From an uncultured Arenimonas sp. (GTDB lineage Bacteria > Pseudomonadota > Gammaproteobacteria > Xanthomonadales > Xanthomonadaceae): 11,522 nt of DNA. Numbering within the stretch: position 1 is the stretch's first letter; every line of letters begins with the position of its first letter. The notes below the pieces were generated by a model, which did not search any database, was not told the DNA's origin, and saw nothing but the letters and a program-made list of their open reading frames with translations. Below, in pieces: positions 5,046 through 11,522 of this stretch. Position numbers and translations under genes: made by a program. The stretch covers positions 1 to 11,522 of the forward strand of contig CAMLKR010000063.1 of the NCBI GenBank assembly GCA_946480565.1, written 5' to 3'.

Positions 5046-7181
5046 TCAGAACGTGTAGCGCGCCTGCAGGTAGACGCGCCGCGGCTCGCCCGGGAAGTGG
5101 CCGGTGCGCTCGATGAAGCCGCTGGCTGCGTAGACCGTGTCGAACAGGTTCTTGACGTTGGCCTGCAGCGACCAGTTGCCCAGCGTCGTCTGCCAGCTGA
5201 GGTCGTAGATCGCGTAGGACTTCACCGGCTGGCCATCGAGACTGACGCGGTCACCGACATAGTCGCCGCCGAAGGCGATGGCGGACTTGAGCGCCGGCAG
5301 TTCATAGCGGGTCCAGAAGCCGAACTTGTGTCGCGGCGCGTTGGCGAAACGCGTGCTGCCGGCGCCGGCCGTGTTGCCGGCCGAGGCGGGGTTGCCGCGC
5401 ACCACGCGGGCGTCGTTGTAACCATAGGCCAGGTTGAGCACCCAGCGGTCGGTGAGGTCGGCCAGCAGGTCGAGTTCGAAGCCGTCGCTGCGCACCAGGC
5501 CCAGCGCCTCCAGGTCGTCCACGCCGTCATTGCCCGGGTCTTCGCCAGTGGACTGCAGCAGGTTGCTGCGCTCGATGCGGTAGACGGCGGCATTGACGCC
5601 GAAGCGGCCGTCGGCAAACGCGGTCTTGGCGCCCAGCTCCCATTGTTCGCTCCGCTGCGGGTCGAACGGGCCGCCCGCCAGCGGGTTCTGGTTTCCGGCC
5701 GCCTGCGGCACGAAGCCGGTCGCCGTGCTGGCGTAAAGGTTCACCGCCTGGTTGAGCTCGAAGGTCGTGCCGAGCCGCCAGGTCAGGTCGTTCCCGTCGA
5801 CGGAGCTGCGGGCCAGGCGGTTTTCGTCCTCGAACTGGTCCCAGCGCACGCCCGCCAGCACATGCCAGCGTTCGCCGATCTCGGCCTGGTCCTGCAGGTA
5901 GACCGCTTCCTGGTTGGAGCGGGTGCTGGTGGGGCGGTAGGGGATGGGGCCGAGGTTGTAGTCGTCCGCGCCGCTGAGGCCGTACTGCGGGTCGAACAGG
6001 TCCAGGCCCGGCACCGGACCGCCGCGCTCGACGCCCAGCGCCGTGCGGCCGATGAAGTCGGCGTCCTCGCGGTAGGCTTCGGCGCCCGCGAGCAGGGTGT
6101 GGCGCAGGCCGCCGCCTTCGAAACGCCAGATGGCGTTGCCATTGACCGTCAGGCCCTCGGTGCCGCGCTCCTGGTCGCGGAATTCGCGCCACACCGTACG
6201 CCCGTCGGCCGCCAGTCCGCGCGCCTCGTGGTACTGCTGCTGTTCCGCGTTTTCGAACCAGCGCACCGCCAGGTCCAGGTCCAGCGCCTCGGTGGGCGAC
6301 ACCGTGAAACGGGCCAGGGCAATGCGTGCCTGCAGATTGAGGAAGTCGGTGGGTTCGTTGCTGTTCCAGCGCCGGTCGGTCAGGAACTCGCCCAGGTCGT
6401 TCACCATCACGCCGCGCAGGCGGTTCGCGCCCAGCTCCTGGTCCACGTCGGTGTACTGCAGGGTCAGCTCGCCGGTCTCGCCGATGTCCAGGGCCAGGCC
6501 CAGGTCGCCGATCAGGGTGTCGCTGCTGGTGTTGAAGCGGAACGGTTCTTCGGTGTCGGCATAGGCGCCGACGCGGTAGCGCACGTTGCCCTGCGCCGTC
6601 ATCGGTCCCGAGGCTTCCACCGACATGGCGCGGAAGCTGTCGTCGCCCAGCTGGACCTCGACCTGGCGCTGGGTGTCGCGCGTCGGCTTCTTTGTCGCGT
6701 AGTTCACCACGCCGCCCGGGTCGCCGCCGCCGTAGGTGGCGCCTGCCGGCCCCTTGAGGACCTCCACGCGGTCGATGTTGAACAGCTGCGGCACTGCGAA
6801 CCCGGCGTAAGGGTCGCCGCGCAGGCCGTCGTAGAGCACGTTTTCCTGGCGGAAGCCGCGCAGCGTGACGCCGGAATAGCTGAAGAAACTGATGCCGCTG
6901 ATGTTGCGGTAAAGGTCGGTGACCTGGCGGGCCGCCTGGTCGTCGATCAGCTCGCGCGGGATGACCTGCACCGATTGCGGCACGTCCTTGAGCGGGGTCG
7001 AGGTGCGCGTGGCCAGGCTGGAATCTTCGATCCTGTACAGGGTCTGCGCGCGGCCCTTCACCTCCACGGTGTCCAGCTCCGTGAGGGCGGCGGTGGCGGT
7101 GGCTTCCTCGGCCTGGCCCCAGGACAGGCCGGGCAGGGCAAGAGAGGCCAGGACGGCGAGGTGCAGGGGGGTGCGGGGCAT
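5046..7181 (-). CDS. TonB-dependent siderophore receptor (outer membrane)
   Basis: A 711-residue outer-membrane beta-barrel receptor that imports an iron chelate using energy from TonB-ExbBD. A Sec signal peptide covers about residues 1-24 (cleavage near GQA). A TonB-box-like DTVEVKG follows at 37-43. The plug contains PLKDVPQSVQVIPRELIDDQ, VTLRGFRQENVLYDGLRGD and VEVLKGPAGATYGGGDPGG, typical of the TonB-siderophore receptor family. The barrel ends in QARYTF with the expected terminal Phe. There is no extra N-terminal STN signalling domain, so it is not of the FecA/FpvA signalling kind. The ATG at 7181 gives the signal peptide; the in-frame TTG at 7238 lies inside the promoter/Fur site and is rejected. 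A short leader and the upstream Fur-like site imply induction on iron starvation. Specific siderophore unknown. The PepSY gene follows after 2 nt. Confidence 0.93.
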   Translation of the reverse strand: MPRTPLHLAVLASLALPGLSWGQAEEATATAALTELDTVEVKGRAQTLYRIEDSSLATRTSTPLKDVPQSVQVIPRELIDDQAARQVTDLYRNISGISFFSYSGVTLRGFRQENVLYDGLRGDPYAGFAVPQLFNIDRVEVLKGPAGATYGGGDPGGVVNYATKKPTRDTQRQVEVQLGDDSFRAMSVEASGPMTAQGNVRYRVGAYADTEEPFRFNTSSDTLIGDLGLALDIGETGELTLQYTDVDQELGANRLRGVMVNDLGEFLTDRRWNSNEPTDFLNLQARIALARFTVSPTEALDLDLAVRWFENAEQQQYHEARGLAADGRTVWREFRDQERGTEGLTVNGNAIWRFEGGGLRHTLLAGAEAYREDADFIGRTALGVERGGPVPGLDLFDPQYGLSGADDYNLGPIPYRPTSTRSNQEAVYLQDQAEIGERWHVLAGVRWDQFEDENRLARSSVDGNDLTWRLGTTFELNQAVNLYASTATGFVPQAAGNQNPLAGGPFDPQRSEQWELGAKTAFADGRFGVNAAVYRIERSNLLQSTGEDPGNDGVDDLEALGLVRSDGFELDLLADLTDRWVLNLAYGYNDARVVRGNPASAGNTAGAGSTRFANAPRHKFGFWTRYELPALKSAIAFGGDYVGDRVSLDGQPVKSYAIYDLSWQTTLGNWSLQANVKNLFDTVYAASGFIERTGHFPGEPRRVYLQARYTF

Positions 7182-7208
7182 GGGCGGGGCCGGAGTTTCG
7201 GGGCGCCG

Positions 7209-7238
7209 ATTGTAAATGCGACAGATTCGCGTTTGCAA
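7209..7238 (-). promoter_or_regulatory. Promoter of the siderophore-receptor operon
   Basis: On the minus strand, TTGCAA (7238-7233) and TACAAT (7214-7209) are separated by 18 nt, matching 4 of 6 and 5 of 6 sigma70 positions. Transcription would begin near 7202, leaving about 20 nt before the ATG. The gap between the ABC permease stop and the receptor start is only 82 bp, so this is the only sizeable A/T-rich element available. Confidence 0.55.
7210..7238. promoter_or_regulatory. Fur-box-like operator within the receptor promoter
   Basis: A 29-bp imperfect palindrome with 10 of 12 pairs matched around its centre at 7224. The core AAATGCGA-N5-TCGCGTTT (7214-7234) resembles a GC-shifted form of the classical Fur site (AATGATAAT/ATTCTCATT type); by eye about 15 of 21 positions agree. 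It fills the spacer and both hexamers of the promoter, which is how Fur-Fe blocks RNA polymerase. Confidence 0.55.
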
Positions 7239-7263
7239 CAGCTGGGCCCGACCGCCCGTGGCC

Positions 7264-8343
7264 TCAGTCCAGGCGCTTCCGGAACTTGAGGATCGCCACC
7301 GTCATCATCACGCCAGTGAAGGCGAGCAGGGCCAGCACCGACGGCAGCAGGTCGCCGAGGTCGGCGCCGCGCAGCATCACGCCGCGGATCAGGCGCATGA
7401 AGTGGGTCAGCGGCAAGGCCTGGGCGATCCACTGCGCCGCCACCGGCATTCCGGCGAACGGGAACATGAAGCCCGACAGCAGGATGGACGGCAGGAACAC
7501 GAAGAAGGTCATCTGCATGGCCTGGAACTGGGATCTTGCCTGCGTCGATATCAGCAGGCCCAGGCTGAGGTTGGCAGCGATCAGCAGCAGGGCCGCCGCA
7601 TACACCGACGCCAGCGCGCCGCGGATCGGCACCTGGAAGATCCAGACCCCGAGCAGCAGCACCACCGTGGTCTGCACCAGCCCGATGGCGACGTAGGGCA
7701 GCACCTTGCCGATCATCAGCTCGGCGCTGCTCACCGGCGTGGTGATCAGCAGTTCCATGTTGCCGCGCTCGCGTTCGCGCACGATCGCCACGGCGGTGAA
7801 CAGCACCATGGTCAGCGTCAGGATTACGCCGATCAGGCCGGGCACGATGTTCACCGCCGAGCGCCGTTCCGGGTTGTAGAAGCTGACGACGCTGACCAGC
7901 TGCGCGGCGCTGACCCGGCCGGCGAGCGGGATCTGCGCCAGCTGCCGGGCGCTGGCCTGCACCACGGTGTCGCTGCCGTCCACCATGATCTGCACCGACT
8001 CGCGCCCCTCGATGCGGCGGCGTTCGTAGTCGTGCGGAATGGCGATGCCCACGTCGATGCGGCCCGCGCGCAGCAGGTCCTCCAGGTCGGCGGGCGAGCG
8101 TGCGGTCGCCGCCGAGGTGATCACGCCGGTGGCCAGCAGGTCCTGCACCAGGGCGCGCGAACCGGCGGTTTGCGCCTCGTCCGCCACGGCCGCCGGAAGG
8201 CCGCGCACGTCCAGGTTGATGGCGTAGCCGAACAGCAGCAGCTGCAGCACCGGGATTCCGACGATCATGCCCAAGGTCATGCGGTCGCGGCGCAGCTGGC
8301 GCAGTTCCTTGACCATGATGGCGAGCAGGCGGCGCAGGCTCAC
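7264..8343 (-). CDS. ABC-2 type exporter permease (YbhR/YhhJ type)
   Basis: A 359-residue inner-membrane subunit of an ABC exporter. Topology is the ABC-2 type: TM1 at about 23-43, a long periplasmic domain (about 45-165), then five helices at about 167-188, 211-235, 243-266, 278-298 and 333-352. The cytoplasmic segment VRERERGNMELLITTPV (188-204) is the conserved REREXGTxE motif of this family. The start is GTG at 8343, overlapping the ATPase stop by 4 nt (GTGA), with GGAGG (8348-8352) 4 nt before it. No ATG suits the N-terminus: the ATG at codon 10 would remove the amphipathic segment before TM1. The E. coli ybhGFSR exporter has two permeases; here there is one, so a homodimer is expected. 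It is the last gene of the operon, 82 bp before the receptor start, with no convincing terminator between. Confidence 0.92.
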   Translation of the reverse strand: MSLRRLLAIMVKELRQLRRDRMTLGMIVGIPVLQLLLFGYAINLDVRGLPAAVADEAQTAGSRALVQDLLATGVITSAATARSPADLEDLLRAGRIDVGIAIPHDYERRRIEGRESVQIMVDGSDTVVQASARQLAQIPLAGRVSAAQLVSVVSFYNPERRSAVNIVPGLIGVILTLTMVLFTAVAIVRERERGNMELLITTPVSSAELMIGKVLPYVAIGLVQTTVVLLLGVWIFQVPIRGALASVYAAALLLIAANLSLGLLISTQARSQFQAMQMTFFVFLPSILLSGFMFPFAGMPVAAQWIAQALPLTHFMRLIRGVMLRGADLGDLLPSVLALLAFTGVMMTVAILKFRKRLD

Positions 8344-9287
8344 GCCGCCTCCCCGCGCGCCGCGCGCCGGCCGTGGGTGGCGGCGACGAACACGTCCTCC
8401 AGGCTGGGCGCGACCCGCGACACCGTGGCCGACGGATCCTGCGCACGCAGCGCCGATGCCAGCGCATCGAGCCGGTTGAAGCCCGGCTCGGCCAGGGCCC
8501 TCAGCTGGTTGCCGACCTGGGCGACGCTGGCGATGCCGGGGAAGGCGGCGAGCAGGGCCGCGGCCCGGCGCGGATGCGGACTCGTCGCCAGCAGCGTGCG
8601 GTCCACCAGATCGGCGCTCAACCGGGTCGGGGTGCCGTCGGCGACGAGTTCGCCCTGGTCCAGGATCGCCAGCCGGTGGCAGCGTTCGGCTTCGTCCATG
8701 TAGTGCGTCGACACCAGCAGCGTGGTGCCGGCGTCGGCGAGTTCGAAGAGTTTTTCCCAGAAGTCGCGCCGCGATTCCGGGTCCACCGCGCTGGTGGGCT
8801 CGTCCAGGAACAGCAGCTCGGGCCGGTGCACCACCGCGGCCGCCAGCGCGAGGCGCTGTTTCTGGCCGCCGCTGAGCGTGCCCGCCAGCTGTCTTTGCCG
8901 ATCGGCCAGCCTGAAGTCCGCCAGCAGCTCGTCCACGCGCGCCCTGGCGCCGCGCCGCGGCAGGTCCTGCACGGTGGCCATGAAGTCGAGGTTCTCGCGC
9001 ACGCTCAGGTCCTCGAACAGGGAGAACCTCTGGGTCATGTAGCCGATGCGGCGCTTGAGCGCTTCGGCCTGGCGCGGGATCGACAGGCCCAGCACCTCGA
9101 TCTCGCCGGCGCTGGGCGTCAGCAGCCCGCACAGCATCCGGATGGTGGTGGACTTGCCGGAGCCGTTCGGCCCCAGGAATCCGTAGACGTTTCCGCGCGG
9201 CACCGCCAGGTCCACCGACTTCACCGCCACCAGCGTGCCGAAGCGACGGGTGAGGCCGCGGCTGCGGATGGCGACGTCGTCGGTCAT
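8340..9287 (-). CDS. ABC exporter ATPase subunit
   Basis: A 315-residue cytoplasmic ATP-binding subunit that powers the neighbouring permease. All nucleotide-binding motifs are intact: Walker A GPNGSGKST (39-47), Q-loop Gln86, signature LSGGQ (138-142), Walker B LLFLDE (158-163) with catalytic Glu163, D-loop SAVD (166-169) and switch His195. The C-terminal 95 residues resemble the DrrA/CcmA-type extension found in ABC-2 exporters. A single ATPase domain is present, unlike the tandem ATPases of E. coli YbhF and RbbA, so two copies should pair per complex. The ATG at 9287 overlaps the adaptor stop by 4 nt (ATGA) and lacks a strong Shine-Dalgarno, implying coupling. Its own stop overlaps the permease GTG. 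Confidence 0.95.
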   Translation of the reverse strand: MTDDVAIRSRGLTRRFGTLVAVKSVDLAVPRGNVYGFLGPNGSGKSTTIRMLCGLLTPSAGEIEVLGLSIPRQAEALKRRIGYMTQRFSLFEDLSVRENLDFMATVQDLPRRGARARVDELLADFRLADRQRQLAGTLSGGQKQRLALAAAVVHRPELLFLDEPTSAVDPESRRDFWEKLFELADAGTTLLVSTHYMDEAERCHRLAILDQGELVADGTPTRLSADLVDRTLLATSPHPRRAAALLAAFPGIASVAQVGNQLRALAEPGFNRLDALASALRAQDPSATVSRVAPSLEDVFVAATHGRRAARGEAA

Positions 9288-10237
9288 GGCTGCCGCGCCG
9301 CGAACTCGACGCGCACCGGTATGCCGACCGGCAGGCTGTCCGCGGCCGCCTCCAGTTCGACCTCGGCCAGCCAGGACAGGCGCGAGGCGTCTTCACCCGC
9401 CAGCGCGTAGTAGGGCGTGAAGCTGGGCTCGCCGCGGATCGCGCGCACGCGGCCGGCGTAAGCGGCGTCGCTGCCCTGCAGGTGCACGGTGGCGAGGGTC
9501 CCGACCTGCACGGAGGCCCGCAGCGGCTGCGGGACATAGACCCGTGCATATGGTTTTTCGCCGACCAGCAGGATCACCAGCGGTGTGCCCACCGGGACCT
9601 GGTCGCCGACCTCGAAGGGCAGGCTGTCCACCAGGCCGGCGCGCGGTGCGGTGATCCGGGTGCGGGCCAGGTCGACCTCCTGCGCACGCAGGTTCGCCTC
9701 CGCGGCCGCGAGCGCGGCTTCGGCCTGTGCGACCTGCTCGCGACGGGTGCCCTGTTCGAGCAGGTCCAGCGCTTCGCGCGCGGCCTGCAACTCGGCCTGT
9801 GCGGCGGCGAGGTTGGCGCGGGCGCGGTCCAGGTCGGCCGGAGGCAGCACGCGGCGTTCGACCACCTGGCGGATGCGCTCGAAGTCGCGGCGCGCGTTCA
9901 ATGCCACGCCCTCGGCGCCGCCCAGGCGGGCGCGGGCCTCGGCGATGGTCTGTTCGCGCGGCCCGGAGCGCGCCTCGTCGCGTGCGGCGCGCAGGCGGCG
10001 GGCCTCGGCGCGGGCGGCCTCGAGCCTGGCAGCGGTGCGCTCCGGCTCCAACACCAGCAGGGTATCGCCCGCCGCCACGGTCTGCCCCTCGCGCACCGGA
10101 ATCTCGGCGATGCGTTCGGACACCGGCGCAGGCAGCGTGATTCGGTCGCGCTCCAGCGTGCCCAATGCGTAGTCGGGCGCGGGCGCGCAGGCCGCCAGCA
10201 GCAGGCAGATCGCAGCGAGGCAGAAGGGCGTCTTCAT
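9284..10237 (-). CDS. HlyD-family periplasmic adaptor lipoprotein of the ABC exporter
   Basis: A 317-residue membrane-fusion subunit that would connect the ABC permease to an outer-membrane channel encoded elsewhere. The N-terminus is a lipoprotein signal with lipobox LAAC and Cys17. A split lipoyl domain is present (residues about 33-66 and 194-226, with VREGQTVAAGD and RITAPRAGLV), separated by a long Ala/Glu/Arg-rich coiled-coil hairpin (about 67-190). A beta-barrel segment follows. This is the YbhG/YhiI organisation. The ATG at 10237 overlaps the TetR stop by 4 nt (ATGA); the gene then overlaps the ATPase start by 4 nt. No TolC-like gene is visible, so a shared channel is expected. It differs from the RND adaptor of this window in length and family motifs. 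Confidence 0.92.
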   Translation of the reverse strand: MKTPFCLAAICLLLAACAPAPDYALGTLERDRITLPAPVSERIAEIPVREGQTVAAGDTLLVLEPERTAARLEAARAEARRLRAARDEARSGPREQTIAEARARLGGAEGVALNARRDFERIRQVVERRVLPPADLDRARANLAAAQAELQAAREALDLLEQGTRREQVAQAEAALAAAEANLRAQEVDLARTRITAPRAGLVDSLPFEVGDQVPVGTPLVILLVGEKPYARVYVPQPLRASVQVGTLATVHLQGSDAAYAGRVRAIRGEPSFTPYYALAGEDASRLSWLAEVELEAAADSLPVGIPVRVEFAARQP

Positions 10238-10914
10238 GGTTTTTTCGCGATGCCGGCAAGGAGCACGGCGAGATGGTGGGTGGCCAGGGCCTCGGCGCGC
10301 TCCGGACCGGTGTCGATCGCCAGCGCCCGGTTGACCAGGGGCGCGGCGAGGAAGGGGAAGATGCAGAGCGAGATGATGGACATCACGATCTCGCCCGCGT
10401 CCAGGTCGGTGCGGAAGTCGCCGCGGGCCTGGCCGGCGCCGACCAGCCCCCGCAGCATCGCCGCCATGGCGCCGGCGAAGCGCTGTGGAAAGGCTTCGCG
10501 CAGCACGCCCTCGTTGCTCAATACCTCGCGCACGATCAGCTGCGGCAGCCAGGGGTTGTTGGCGGCGGTGCGGGTGTAGGCGCGGACGAAACCGTGCAGT
10601 GCGTCCACCGGATCGGGTCCGGCCGCCTTCACCGTTTCGCCCAGCGCTTGCACCAGCGGCGCGACACGCTGCTCGATCACCGCCTCCAGCAGGCCGGCCT
10701 TGTCCTTGAAGTAGTAGTGGCTCAGCGCCGGCGTCACCTTCGCCGCCACCGCGATCTGGCGCAGGCTGCTGGCGGCGAAGCCATGCGCCGCGAAGTAGTC
10801 GCGGGCGGCGTCGATCAGGGCTTCGCGATGGTCGTGCCGGCCGGCGGCGGGGCGCCCGGGCTGGCGCGATTTGCGCGGGGCGCGGTCTGGGCGTGTCGGG
10901 GTCTGGGTAGCCAT
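10234..10914 (-). CDS. TetR-family repressor, first gene of the ABC exporter operon
   Basis: A 226-residue TetR-type regulator. Residues 1-28 are a basic, Pro/Arg-rich extension. The HTH domain follows (about 30-78), with FAAHGFAASSLRQIAVAAKV and the family hallmark YYFKDKAGLLEAV. The rest is a helical ligand-binding and dimer domain, including FPFLAAPLVNRAL. Its place as first gene of a TetR-adaptor-ATPase-permease run is that of E. coli ybiH (cecR) before ybhGFSR, so it likely represses its own operon and is released by an exporter substrate. The AT-rich palindrome at 10924-10945 ends 9 nt from the start codon. There is no Shine-Dalgarno before the ATG, so the message may be leaderless or nearly so. 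The stop overlaps the adaptor start (ATGA). Confidence 0.92.
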   Translation of the reverse strand: MATQTPTRPDRAPRKSRQPGRPAAGRHDHREALIDAARDYFAAHGFAASSLRQIAVAAKVTPALSHYYFKDKAGLLEAVIEQRVAPLVQALGETVKAAGPDPVDALHGFVRAYTRTAANNPWLPQLIVREVLSNEGVLREAFPQRFAGAMAAMLRGLVGAGQARGDFRTDLDAGEIVMSIISLCIFPFLAAPLVNRALAIDTGPERAEALATHHLAVLLAGIAKKP

Positions 10915-10923
10915 GGCGCGGAG

Positions 10924-10945
10924 ATTAATTAGTCGAGTAATTAAT
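10924..10945. promoter_or_regulatory. TetR operator-like palindrome upstream of the ABC exporter operon
   Basis: ATTAATTA-N6-TAATTAAT with centre GTCGAG; 20 of 22 positions are symmetric. It is the most A/T-rich patch in the window and lies 9 nt before the TetR start codon. Length and symmetry suit a TetR dimer. It overlaps the likely -10 region: on the minus strand TTGTAA (10951-10946) is a possible -35, with only weak -10 candidates in the palindrome. Confidence 0.65.
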
Positions 10946-11016
10946 TACAAGTGCCGGATGGAGGCAGGGGCCCGGCCGCACCTGTCGGCGGCGGCCGCCC
11001 TTTATGGATCAGTGGC

Positions 11017-11522
11017 TTACGGGGATTTTTTCAGCGGCGCCAGGCGCAGGTGGTGGAAGTCGAAGCTGAAGTCGGTGAGCGAGGACGCCGCCTCCATGCG
11101 CAGCTCGCGCACCTTGCCGTCCGGCGTGAGGTCGAAGCTGGCGAAGGCGTCGGCATTGAGCGCACGGTCGCGCCAGCGCACCAGGAAGGTGTCGTGCTGC
11201 CAGTGCTCCAGATCGCCGACCAGCTGCGGGGTGTGCGCGAAACGCATCACCAGTCGGCCGCCTTCGCGCGTCAGCTCCACTTCGCCGTACCAGGGGTCGG
11301 AATAGGTCGCGGCATAGCCCGCCAGCGCCAGCGACGGCTTGCTGCGTTTGTCGCGGGCCGCCTGGTGCGCCGCCCATTTTTCATCGGCACCGGACTGCGC
11401 CTTCGCGACCGCCGCGGCGTAGGCGGCCACCCAGTCGGTGTCCGGCGCTTGCAGGTAGTGGTCCAGCACTTCCATGGTCACGGCGTTGAAGGCGGCGCCG
11501 ACTTCCTGGTTGGTCAGCACGA
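11017..11522 (-). CDS. C-terminal part of a class C beta-lactamase-like serine hydrolase, cut by window edge
   Basis: The last 168 or so residues of a larger protein that enters from the right edge. The segment VLTNQEVGAAFNAVTMEVLDHYL is the usual end of the beta-lactamase/transpeptidase-like domain of family S12-type serine hydrolases. It is followed by a domain like DUF3471 (about the last 110 residues: YAATYSDPWYGEVELTREGG, LMRFAHTPQLVGDLEHW-like beta strands). The catalytic SxxK and YxN motifs would lie outside the window and cannot be checked. The GTG at 11520 is an internal valine, not a start. Such proteins are often secreted esterases or peptidases of unknown substrate; resistance to beta-lactams should not be assumed. 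It stops 102 bp before the TetR gene on the same strand, with no convincing terminator. Confidence 0.8.
   Translation of the reverse strand, partial: VLTNQEVGAAFNAVTMEVLDHYLQAPDTDWVAAYAAAVAKAQSGADEKWAAHQAARDKRSKPSLALAGYAATYSDPWYGEVELTREGGRLVMRFAHTPQLVGDLEHWQHDTFLVRWRDRALNADAFASFDLTPDGKVRELRMEAASSLTDFSFDFHHLRLAPLKKSP

Noticed and set aside
7182..7238. TTG start 19 codons earlier for the receptor
   Set aside because: It overlaps the promoter and Fur-like site and would place extra residues before a complete signal peptide.
7239..7263. Terminator after the ABC exporter operon
   Set aside because: Only a 4-bp GC stem can be drawn and there is no T-run.
5097..7289. 730-codon open frame on the plus strand opposite the siderophore receptor
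   Set aside because: It is a mirror frame produced by high GC and strong third-position bias. It has low-complexity Val/Ala/Gly/Gln composition and no domain, whereas the minus-strand receptor is recognisable end to end.
8344..9549. N-terminal extension of the ABC permease frame across the ATPase gene (not a fusion protein)
   Set aside because: The extension is an out-of-frame Arg/Ala/Gly-rich reading of the ATPase. The GTG at 8343 with GGAGG upstream gives the normal permease length.
10964..11010. GC-rich palindrome (GGCGGCCGCC) after the serine hydrolase gene as a terminator
   Set aside because: It is self-complementary without a proper loop and is not followed by a T-run in the direction of transcription.

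Overview
The window is about 70% GC by eye, is densely packed, and strongly prefers G or C at third codon positions. Together with the gene families present, this points to a gammaproteobacterium of the Xanthomonadaceae type (Lysobacter, Luteimonas, Stenotrophomonas or a relative). That assignment is inference from composition and gene content, with no marker gene in view. I found no rRNA, tRNA, CRISPR array, insertion sequence or phage gene. No gene-free gap exceeds about 180 bases.

Left third (1-3790): a multidrug efflux locus. Reading leftward are an SDR-fold protein, a lipoprotein membrane-fusion protein and the first 147 residues of an RND pump, cut by the window edge. A LysR-type regulator is divergent from them. 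Both efflux proteins look like the MexE/MexF branch. The order SDR, adaptor, pump with a divergent LysR is that described for smeU1-V-W-U2-X and smeRv of Stenotrophomonas maltophilia. The 179-bp region between the regulator and the SDR holds a good sigma70-like promoter, an operator-like dyad whose half-site recurs inside the annotated start of the SDR gene, and a 15-bp stem-loop.

Middle (3800-7238): an iron-uptake unit, also leftward. It comprises a TonB-dependent siderophore-receptor-type protein, a four-helix PepSY protein and an overlapping 39-residue single-helix membrane peptide. A Fur-box-like palindrome lies inside the promoter spacer of the receptor, so repression by Fur with iron is the likely control.

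Right third (7264-10945): a leftward four-gene ABC exporter operon made of a TetR regulator, a HlyD-like lipoprotein adaptor, an ATPase and an ABC-2 permease. Every junction is a 4-nt stop/start overlap. A near-perfect AT-rich 22-bp palindrome just upstream of the TetR start codon is the likely autoregulatory operator. This resembles the E. coli ybiH-ybhGFSR layout with a single permease. At the right edge is the C-terminal part of a class C beta-lactamase-like serine hydrolase.

Taken together this is an envelope-transport island: one RND drug pump, one iron uptake unit and one ABC exporter, each with its own regulator or operator. I see no clearly new type of system. The most original details are the catalytically defective SDR at the head of the RND operon, the paired regulatory dyads in the LysR/SDR region, and the small membrane peptide coupled to the PepSY gene.
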